From positions 1-20,376 of the IMG/VR virus record IMGVR_UViG_3300010371_000577: 20,376 bases of DNA. The stretch is one strand, 5' to 3'. Shown one piece after another: positions 14,437 through 20,376 of this stretch. The position numbers were made by a program, and so were the translations under genes. The notes under the pieces were generated by a model that was given only the letters and a program-made list of their open reading frames with translations, did not search any database and was not told the origin of the DNA. Positions within the stretch are counted from its first letter, which is position 1. Each line of letters begins with the position of its first letter. Source of the stretch: a virus.

Positions 14437-16107
14437 ATGGCTCTGCGGATGCCGGTCGTCGAAATTCCAATCGACGATGCGCAGTTTCGCCGTTTCGCCG
14501 AGCTCTTCGCGCTGTACGAAGACCGGCTCGAAAAGAGTCCCGGCGTCTGGCAGAAAGTCAACAAGGAATTTCGCCAGTCCACGGCCGCCATCCTTGCCCA
14601 GAATCAGTCCATGAAGGAACTCGGGATGGGCAATCCGACGAAGCTCCGTCAGGTCGAATCGGGCTGGCGCAGCATCGCTGGCTTCTCAGGCGCCATCCTC
14701 GGCAACACGATGAGGATCACGCAGCAGCTCTTGAAGTGGGGCACGATCTTCGCCGGCGGTCTCGTCGGCGGCTCGCTCTGGGGCTTGACGCACATGGCGG
14801 GCGATGTCGCGGGATACCGCCGCCAGTCCAAGGGCCTCGGGATGTCGATCGGTGGCATGCGCAGCTTCGACATCAACATGTCGCGGTTCGTCGACCCGGT
14901 CTCGTTCCTGTCCTCGATCAACCAGGCGGTTTCGAACCCGGCGCTGCAGGGGCCGCTCTACGCCATGGGCGTGAACCCGAACGGCAGCACGGAGCAGGTC
15001 TCGCTCGCGATGCTCAAGGCCATGCGGCGCTTGGCATTGTCGACGCCCCGCGGCGAGCTCGGCCTCATGTCGCAGGCGTATGGGCTGGGGCCGTTCGGCG
15101 GGCTCGAGACGCTGATGCGGCTGCAGCGCACGCCGGCCAGCGAGTTCTACAAGCAACTGCGCGCGGAGCAGGGCGACCGCACCGGCTTGGGGCTGCCGCC
15201 TGGCGTCGCGGGCAAATGGCAGGAATTCACGACCCAGATGGAGCGGGCGCGCTCGGAGATCTTCAAGACCTTCGTCGTCGGGCTCGAGCCGCTCGCCGGG
15301 CCGCTGACCAAACTCTCGGCGGCATTCTCCGGGTTCCTCTCCCGCCTCATGTCGGGACCGATCCTGAAGCAAGGCGTCGACAAGCTCGCGGACTGGCTGA
15401 ACAAATTCTCTGTGGAACTGACCTCGCAGAAGTTCCAGGCGGCGGTTGCGAACCTCGTTTCGGATACCGGGACGATTGCCAAAGGGCTGCATCATCTCGC
15501 GAATGCCATCAAGGATATCGAAGGCGGGTATTACTGGTCGACCTCTCCCGTGAGCTCTCCCCTGGCGAATCCTGGAGCATTGGGTGCCGCCGCAAGAGAC
15601 AAGTTCGATCGCTTCATCCATGGAATCGGCAGGCCCGCAGGCGTTCGCCTGAACAATCCTGGCGATCTTCGTTACGCCGGCCAGCCCGGAGCGATGCTTG
15701 TGGGAAATGGTTTTGCCGCATTCAGGACGCCACAAGAGGGATTGACGGCGCTCGGACGACAGCTTGAGTTGTATGGGTCGCGAGGAAATAACACTCTCTC
15801 GGGAATCATCTCGAAATACGCGCCGCCATCAGAAAACGACACTGCGGCATATATTCGAGATATGGTGCGCCGGGTCGGCGTCTCTGCATCCTCTCGATTG
15901 GACCTGAGCGATCCGAAGGTGCTGGCAAGTCTTATGCAGGCCATGATCCGGCACGAAGTAGGTTATAACCCCTATAGCCGAGGCATGATCGGCAAGGCCG
16001 CCGTCACCGTCATCACGCCCGACTCCGGCATCGTGGTAACGGCACGCCACAAGTCAGGCGCCAACGCCGTGCTCTCCGCCGCTGGGCTCGCCGGGGTACC
16101 GCAGTGA
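14437..16107 (+). CDS. Short tape measure protein with C-terminal P5-like muralytic domain
   Basis: 556 aa, starting 1 nt after the -1 frame stop, with a GGGGGA tract ahead. Tape measure features: long helical N-terminal region, a hydrophobic Gly-rich segment at about residues 99-118 (KWGTIFAGGLVGGSLWGL), and position right after the chaperone. Residues about 400-525 match the lytic domain named after PRD1 virion protein P5: RLNNPGDLRY, GNGFAAFRTPQEGL, SGIISKYAPPSENDTAAYI and MIRHEVGYNPY. That domain should cut peptidoglycan locally to let the tail tube pass. Excluding it, the ruler is only about 400 residues, which predicts a short tail. Bases about 15530-15990 are poorer in GC (30 of 60 at 15781-15840 against 43 of 60 at 15061-15120), suggesting later acquisition of the domain. 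Confidence 0.85.
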   Translation: MALRMPVVEIPIDDAQFRRFAELFALYEDRLEKSPGVWQKVNKEFRQSTAAILAQNQSMKELGMGNPTKLRQVESGWRSIAGFSGAILGNTMRITQQLLKWGTIFAGGLVGGSLWGLTHMAGDVAGYRRQSKGLGMSIGGMRSFDINMSRFVDPVSFLSSINQAVSNPALQGPLYAMGVNPNGSTEQVSLAMLKAMRRLALSTPRGELGLMSQAYGLGPFGGLETLMRLQRTPASEFYKQLRAEQGDRTGLGLPPGVAGKWQEFTTQMERARSEIFKTFVVGLEPLAGPLTKLSAAFSGFLSRLMSGPILKQGVDKLADWLNKFSVELTSQKFQAAVANLVSDTGTIAKGLHHLANAIKDIEGGYYWSTSPVSSPLANPGALGAAARDKFDRFIHGIGRPAGVRLNNPGDLRYAGQPGAMLVGNGFAAFRTPQEGLTALGRQLELYGSRGNNTLSGIISKYAPPSENDTAAYIRDMVRRVGVSASSRLDLSDPKVLASLMQAMIRHEVGYNPYSRGMIGKAAVTVITPDSGIVVTARHKSGANAVLSAAGLAGVPQ

Positions 16108-16793
16108 GTATCGGCGCCGCCCAGATCCTGGGGCAACTTACGCTCCAGGCTTCGCCCATCGTGCTCACCCGCGGTATCGCGACCGCCATGGGCGGCGCGC
16201 TTCCGATCATCGCCATCACCGAAGGCGCGAATTTCCTGGACACGTTGCTCTCCGGCGGCAACCCGATCGACTTGGACAACGTCTTTGCGAACTACATCGT
16301 GCTCCCCGGCGCGACGCTTGCCGAGAACCAGGTCGGCATGTACCCGTTCGCGAATCAGGCGGTGGCAGCGAACGCCATCATTGCGCAGCCGCTCGCTGTC
16401 TCGATGCTGATGCGGGTGCCAGCCAAAGGGAATTGGGGCTTTGCGGTGAAACTCGCGACCATGACGGCGCTGCAGAAGACGCTGCAGCAGCACTCGCTCT
16501 CGGGTGGCACCTATACCGTCATCACGCCGTCCTACATCTACTCGGACTGCCTCCTCACCTCCTTCGCCGATGCGAGCGGGGATGATGACACGCAGCAGCA
16601 GGTGTCCTGGCGGCTCGACTTCATCCAGCCGCTCGTGAGCAAGGCGGCGGCGGCGCAGGCGTTAAATGGCCTCATGCGCCAGCTCGCCAATGGCTCGAAG
16701 ATCTCCGGCACGCCGACCTGGTCGGGCTACGGCCTTCAGGTCGGCAATCCCGCCTCGCTCCTGACCTCGGGCCTCGCGCCCTCGATTCAGTGA
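16104..16793 (+). CDS. Baseplate protein, Dit/tube-adaptor-like
   Basis: 229 aa, GTG start overlapping the tape measure stop (GTGA at 16104-16107). Patterns such as ITEGANFLDTLLSGG, PANAIIAQPLAVSMLMRVPAKGNWGFAVK, ALQKTLQQHSLSGGTYTVITPSYIYSDCLLTSF and VSWRLDFIQPL are those of a phage protein placed between tape measure and hub genes; the 'GGTYxVxTPSxxYxxxxLxxxxD' block is the best-conserved part I recognise. It probably attaches the tube to the hub, like Dit or T4 gp48/54, but I have not matched a named family with certainty. Ala/Leu-rich, no membrane segment or enzyme motif. Confidence 0.6.
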   Translation: MSIGAAQILGQLTLQASPIVLTRGIATAMGGALPIIAITEGANFLDTLLSGGNPIDLDNVFANYIVLPGATLAENQVGMYPFANQAVAANAIIAQPLAVSMLMRVPAKGNWGFAVKLATMTALQKTLQQHSLSGGTYTVITPSYIYSDCLLTSFADASGDDDTQQQVSWRLDFIQPLVSKAAAAQALNGLMRQLANGSKISGTPTWSGYGLQVGNPASLLTSGLAPSIQ

Positions 16794-17281
16794 CGACCTA
16801 CGTCGATTTCCAGCCGTCCTCGACGGCGACGCCGCCCTTTCAGTTTCAGGCGACGCTCGATAGTGTCCAGTACAACGTCACGACGACCTGGAACATTTTC
16901 GGGCAGCGCTGGTACGTGAACGTCTATGACCTATCGGGCAATCGCATCCTGACGCGTCCCATGGTGGGCTCCGGCGCCAAGATCCAGGGCGTGCTCACCT
17001 GGGCCAATTGGACCGCGACGGCGAGCCTGCAGGCGCCGCACAACGTGCCGGTGGGGTCAGTAGCCAATGTCGATGTCTCGGGCACCGGATTGAGCTACGA
17101 CGGGGCGTGGCGGGCGCTCGCGGTCGATGCCGCGACGCTGACTTTTTCGCTGCAGGTGGATCCGGGCCGGTACGGCGTCACCGGAAACGTGAGTCAGGAC
17201 GTGAATCTCGTCGGCGGGTATTTTCAGACCTCAACGCTGGTGTTTCGCACTGGCACCGCGCAACTCGAGGTGACGCCGTGA
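16790..17281 (+). CDS. Baseplate plug-like protein (Pam3 gp18 / DUF6983 type) with inserted beta domain
   Basis: 163 aa, GTG start overlapping the previous stop by 4 nt. Residues 17-60 (FQFQATLDSVQYNVTTTWN, QRWYVNVYDLSGNRIL) and the last 25 (VNLVGGYFQTSTLVFRTG) form the two halves of a small beta fold which I recognise as the family described as the baseplate 'plug' of cyanophage Pam3; its usual length is about 100-110. Between the halves (about 65-137) is an extra domain, LTWANWTATASLQAP to VDPG, similar to that in the sheath. The plug would close the hub channel before infection; this is transferred by family. The GTG of the hub gene follows 17 nt after the stop. Confidence 0.68.
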   Translation: MTTYVDFQPSSTATPPFQFQATLDSVQYNVTTTWNIFGQRWYVNVYDLSGNRILTRPMVGSGAKIQGVLTWANWTATASLQAPHNVPVGSVANVDVSGTGLSYDGAWRALAVDAATLTFSLQVDPGRYGVTGNVSQDVNLVGGYFQTSTLVFRTGTAQLEVTP

Positions 17282-17298
17282 CGGCGTAGAGGAACGCC

Positions 17299-18348
17299 GT
17301 GCGTTATTACTCGATCACGATATCGCAGCCCGATTCGGGAGTCTCGATTGTTCCTGACGGCAATCAAGGTTTCACGACCGGTTCGGGGCCGACCTTCACG
17401 AGCTTCGTGAACGGAGCCACAGACCCTGGCGCACTCCATATCGACTTTGACTTCCCGGCATATCCGTTCGCACTCTCTCAAGGCGGTCAGCGGATCAAGA
17501 TCTGGGGTGTTGGCCTGAACATGATCGGGCAGGCGTCGAATCTCGCCGGGCTCAACTTCCTGTTGAAGGCCGGGATGGCGCCAGGGCTGCCGCTCGCAAA
17601 TCCCGTCCAGGCCGGGATCATCCTCCATGGAAACGTGTTCCAAGCGTACGGGAACTGGCAGGGGACGAACCAGACCATTGACCTCATCGTCAACCCGGGC
17701 CTGAATCAGAGCCTCTTCGACCTGCCCGTACCGTTCTGGTGGCCCGCTGGCAGTTCGCTCGATGAGGCGATCGATGCGGCATTGTCGGCGGCGTTTCCTG
17801 GGTTCAAGACCGAGATCAACATCGACTCGAACCTGACGCTCGCGAATGACGAAGCCGGCTACTACCAGAACATCTGGCAGTTCGCGGCGTACTTAAAGGG
17901 CATCACGGTTAGGCTCGGATCACAGTACCTCAAGAACTACGCGGGCGTCGACATCGCTTGGAACGGCGACAAGATCAGCGTGTTCGACGGGATGAACAAC
18001 GACGGCGGCCCGGCTGCGGTACGCGTGCAGCTCAACTTCGAGGACCTGATCGGCCAGCCGACCTGGATCGGGCCGGCACAGATTAACTTCAAGACCGTGC
18101 TGCGCGCGGACATCAGCGTCGGCAACCGGATCGCCTTCCCCGTGGGCGCCAATGGCTCGCCCGCGATCGTGCTGCCGTACGCGATTACCTCGCCCGCGGC
18201 CGCAGTACCGAACGCGCCGGCGCGAAGTTCGGTCGTGTTCAGTGGCGATTTCATCGTGAATGAAATTCACCATTTTGGGTCGTATCGCGAGCCTGACGCG
18301 GACTCCTGGGCGACGACGTTCAGTGCCACAGCGATCAGCGCGACATGA
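17299..18348 (+). CDS. Baseplate hub protein (T4 gp27 / Mu gp44-like role)
   Basis: 349 aa, GTG start with AGAGGA 5 nt ahead. The N-terminal half begins MRYYSITISQPDSG and contains ALHIDFDFPAYPF and the barrel strands AGIILHGNVFQAYGNWQGTNQTIDLIV; the centre has DEAIDAALSAAFPGFKTEINI and YYQNIWQFAAYLKG; the end has VVFSGDFIVNEIHHFGSYREPDADSWATTFSATAI. The 'F-x-V-x-E-x-x-H-x-G-x-Y-R-x-P-D-A-x-x-W-x-T-x-F' ending is characteristic of hub proteins. The trimeric hub joins tail tube to the spike, encoded next with an ATGA overlap. No lysozyme domain is fused, in keeping with a muralytic domain on the tape measure instead. Confidence 0.78.
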   Translation: MRYYSITISQPDSGVSIVPDGNQGFTTGSGPTFTSFVNGATDPGALHIDFDFPAYPFALSQGGQRIKIWGVGLNMIGQASNLAGLNFLLKAGMAPGLPLANPVQAGIILHGNVFQAYGNWQGTNQTIDLIVNPGLNQSLFDLPVPFWWPAGSSLDEAIDAALSAAFPGFKTEINIDSNLTLANDEAGYYQNIWQFAAYLKGITVRLGSQYLKNYAGVDIAWNGDKISVFDGMNNDGGPAAVRVQLNFEDLIGQPTWIGPAQINFKTVLRADISVGNRIAFPVGANGSPAIVLPYAITSPAAAVPNAPARSSVVFSGDFIVNEIHHFGSYREPDADSWATTFSATAISAT

Positions 18349-18929
18349 GCGACCAACAGAAACAGCCGCTCGCCCGCACGCTTTCGGCATTCGCGAGCGG
18401 CAAAGCGGCCGATGAGATCGCAAAGATTGGCCTTCGCTTGCCCGGCCATGTCACGGCGGTCTCAGGGTCCATTGTGACGGTCAACTTCGACGTCGCAGGA
18501 GTCAAAATCCAGCAGATGACAATGGCTGTGGCGACCTCAAAGTATTGCCGTGAGCCCATCCAAGTCGACGATTTGGGATTTGCGACGACTGCGGACGCCT
18601 ACCTCGGCGGCATCACAGGTCTTGGCGGCGGAGCTGCGGACCTTACGCAACGCGGCAACTTGTCGACACTGGTATGGGTGCCACTGGGAAATAAGAATTG
18701 GAACGCAGTCGACTCAAGCTCAATGCACTTGGAGTCGGCCAATGGCCTATTCACGGTGGACGTGGCCAACGGCGGCATCACGATGAGCTACAACGGGTCG
18801 GTCATGCTTGAGATCACCTCTGGCACCGTGACGATTCAGGGGAAGACGTTCCTCACGCACGAGCACCAGGCTGGAACTTACGTCGTGAGTTCTAGCCCCG
18901 TCACCGGCGATTCGGGCGCCGTCGTCTAG
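18345..18929 (+). CDS. Baseplate spike protein (gp138 / gpV-like) with His-x-His tip
   Basis: 194 aa, ATG inside the hub stop. Residues about 30-120 form the OB-fold-type region of membrane-piercing spikes (RLPGHVTAVSGSIVTVNFDVAG, then EPIQVDDLGFATTADAYLGGI). Residues about 125-170 give repeated short strands (MHLESANGLFTVDVANGGITMSYNG, LEITSGTVTIQGK), typical of the beta-helix. The tip carries THEHQAG (His172, His174), the pair that binds an iron ion in P2 gpV and phi92 gp138, followed by VTGDSGAVV. A homotrimer would form the needle that pierces the outer membrane, so the host is probably Gram-negative. Base composition is a little lower in GC in places (30 of 60 at 18661-18720). Confidence 0.85.
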   Translation: MSDQQKQPLARTLSAFASGKAADEIAKIGLRLPGHVTAVSGSIVTVNFDVAGVKIQQMTMAVATSKYCREPIQVDDLGFATTADAYLGGITGLGGGAADLTQRGNLSTLVWVPLGNKNWNAVDSSSMHLESANGLFTVDVANGGITMSYNGSVMLEITSGTVTIQGKTFLTHEHQAGTYVVSSSPVTGDSGAVV

Positions 18930-18931
18930 CC

Positions 18932-19354
18932 GTGAGAAGTTTCGGGCGTATCAACTTGAGTCTGGTAACGGACTCGAGCGGCAACGTCGTGCTCGACTCC
19001 AATGGGAACCCCGTCTATGCCGCGGGCGGAAATTCGACATCGTGGGTCGAGGTCGAAACGGATGCCAATGGGAACAACGATCTCGTCATGCTGACCACGC
19101 TCTGCCAGGTGCTGCGGCTCAACAAAAACGAGAGCCCGTTTTTCGCCGACTGGGGCATCTACGCCAAGGGCTCGATCATGCAGCAGGTCGCGCCGGATTC
19201 GGACATGTCCGCTATTCAGCAGCAGTTCGCGCCGAGCTTCGCCTCACTCGTCATCAGTAAACAGCCCTCGACACCTCAGAACCCGACGCCGACCTACAAC
19301 GTGAACGTCATCACTCATCAGGGCGTAAGCCTTACCGTACAGGTCGCGTCCTAA
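18932..19354 (+). CDS. Baseplate wedge protein, gp25-like
   Basis: 140 aa, GTG start 2 nt after the spike stop. The N-terminal part (NLSLVTDSSGNVVLDSNGNPVY, VEVETDANGNNDLVMLTTLCQVLRL) and the central NESPFFADWGIYAKGS block match GPW/gp25-type wedge proteins, which start sheath assembly and bind the J-like protein; the C-terminal YNVNVITHQG strand fits too. Its place between spike and J-like genes is the normal order in P2-like and minimal baseplates. The repeated 'DSSGN-x-x-DSNGN' asks for a calcium-like or turn-rich loop, not interpreted further. Assignment is by family pattern and context. Confidence 0.78.
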   Translation: MRSFGRINLSLVTDSSGNVVLDSNGNPVYAAGGNSTSWVEVETDANGNNDLVMLTTLCQVLRLNKNESPFFADWGIYAKGSIMQQVAPDSDMSAIQQQFAPSFASLVISKQPSTPQNPTPTYNVNVITHQGVSLTVQVAS

Positions 19355-19357
19355 GCC

Positions 19358-20376
19358 GTGGCGACGTACTCCTACAACTTCCCCGTCGTCATCACGGCGC
19401 AGGGGCTTCAGCCGCAGGACCCGACGAGCCTGAGGCTACAGCTCACGAGCAATGTCGGGCTCACCAATCCCGGCTATACCGCGAACCTGCCGGGCTCGCT
19501 GATCGAGGACATCGCGAGCACGGATGTCGGGGCGATTGCGCTTTGCGACCAGGCGCGTGTCGATACCGTCAATTCGCTGACGCCGAACGCGGCCAATGAG
19601 CCGCTACTCATCCAGCTGGGACAAGTCGCGGGCGTCCCGCAAGGCCAGCCGAGCAGCGTGAGTGTGGTGCTGCAGTTCTCGGGCTCCACGGCTGGATTTA
19701 TCGTCTCGCAGGGCTGGATTTTCTCGGATGGGACGTACTCGTACGCGCTGACCTCGAGCATCGCGATCTCATCGGGCGGCACGGCGACAGCTACCGCAGT
19801 GGCGCTCAATGCCTCGCAGACCGTCGCGCCGGCTGCGAACACCGTGACGCAGAGCAAGACCTCGATTCCGCCCGGCATCACGTTGAACGTCACGAACCCA
19901 AGTGCCGGTAACCCGGCTGCGGCGGCGGAGACGTTCCAGTCCTATCGGGCGCGGGTGCTGCAGGCGGGGCTTGCGGCTTCAGTGTCGACGGCGCGCTTCA
20001 TCAAGACGCTCGTCGGCCAGGTCTCAGGGGTCACGCCGCGGCTCATTTCGGTACAGCAAGCCTCGCCCGGCATCAAGGTCATCGTGGGCGGGGCGGGGGA
20101 TCAGTACCAGGTCGCCAACGCCATCTTGCAGGCGGTCTCGGACCCGACCGACCTCGTGGGCAAATCCGGCGGCGGCACCACGGTCACGGTGAGCGTGAAC
20201 GACTACCCGGACACCTACACCGTCCTCTACGTCACCCCGGGCGTTCAGACCGTGACGATGACGGTGACCTGGAACACCTCGCTTACGAGCTTCACTGGGG
20301 GCGCCTCGTTCCCCTCGCTGATTCAGCCGGCCATCGCCGCGTACATCAATCAGCTCATCGTGGGCCAGCCCATGAA
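19358..20376 (+). CDS. Baseplate J-like wedge protein, 5' part (cut at window end)
   Basis: The frame opens with GTG at 19358, 3 nt after the gp25-like stop, and runs without a stop to the window edge (339 full codons plus 2 nt). It starts VATYSYNFPVVITAQGLQPQDP. Next come PGSLIEDIASTDVGAIALCDQARVDTVNS, a Thr/Ser-rich beta domain (residues about 80-180: VSVVLQFSGSTAGFIV, GTATATAVALNASQTVAP), then ETFQSYRARVLQAGLAASVSTARFIKTLVGQVSGV and KVIVGGAGDQYQVANAI. The 'ESL-EDIAS...D' start and the 'ETFxSYRxRV' helix are the hallmarks of Baseplate_J proteins. With gp25 it forms the wedge ring and would be followed by a gpI-like protein. It is easily missed because there is no ATG near the start. Confidence 0.8.
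   Translation, partial: MATYSYNFPVVITAQGLQPQDPTSLRLQLTSNVGLTNPGYTANLPGSLIEDIASTDVGAIALCDQARVDTVNSLTPNAANEPLLIQLGQVAGVPQGQPSSVSVVLQFSGSTAGFIVSQGWIFSDGTYSYALTSSIAISSGGTATATAVALNASQTVAPAANTVTQSKTSIPPGITLNVTNPSAGNPAAAAETFQSYRARVLQAGLAASVSTARFIKTLVGQVSGVTPRLISVQQASPGIKVIVGGAGDQYQVANAILQAVSDPTDLVGKSGGGTTVTVSVNDYPDTYTVLYVTPGVQTVTMTVTWNTSLTSFTGGASFPSLIQPAIAAYINQLIVGQPM

Noticed and set aside
14686-15735. Long minus-strand open frame (349 codons) opposite the tape measure
   Set aside because: Arg/Gly/Glu-rich composition typical of antisense shadows in GC-rich genes, no ribosome-binding context, and the plus strand is clearly coding.
1-20376. CRISPR array, tRNA, IS element, diversity-generating repeat pair or attachment site
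   Set aside because: No regularly spaced repeats, tRNA-like cloverleaf, transposase, reverse transcriptase or flanking direct repeats were seen by eye; no search could be run.

Overview
The window is about 20.4 kb of GC-rich DNA (roughly 60-65% by eye). Every supported gene lies on the plus strand, tightly packed, often with 1-8 nt start/stop overlaps. It is the virion-structure half of a tailed phage or prophage with a contractile tail (myovirus type), from the end of the large terminase gene to the start of a baseplate J gene; both ends are cut. No integrase, replication, lysis, regulator, tRNA, rRNA, IS or CRISPR sequence was seen. Base composition and frequent GTG starts fit a GC-rich proteobacterial host, but the host cannot be named from this sequence.

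Head and packaging (1-8496): terminase large subunit C-terminal part, DUF1073-type portal, Mu F-like minor head protein, two small proteins, a Nudix-DUF2213 fusion (probable prohead protease), a coiled-coil scaffold-like protein, a structural cement-like protein, the DUF2184-type major capsid protein, and two proteins of unknown role.

Neck/connector (8503-10712): a probable head-tail adaptor with an inserted beta domain, a probable tail-completion/neck protein, and a 314-aa protein of probable neck or tail-terminator role. Three small, beta-rich, translationally coupled proteins (10727-11771) follow.

Tail (11843-20376): sheath, tube, tail assembly chaperone with a 9-T run and an overlapping -1 frame, a short tape measure carrying a C-terminal P5-like peptidoglycan-lytic domain, then a compact baseplate: Dit/adaptor-like protein, plug-like protein, hub, spike with a His-x-His tip, gp25-like wedge, and a J-like wedge protein that is cut off. 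The order and sizes resemble minimal short-tailed myophages such as cyanophage Pam3 (inference from memory of the families).

Most interesting points: (1) the chaperone gene with its slippery run and double-coded region; (2) one beta-sandwich-like domain inserted into two unrelated tail proteins, sheath and plug, with a different beta insert in the adaptor; (3) the cell-wall-degrading domain in the tape measure, in a stretch of visibly lower GC; (4) the Nudix-protease fusion; (5) a perfect inverted repeat just ahead of the scaffold gene. No entirely new defence or counter-defence system is evident.
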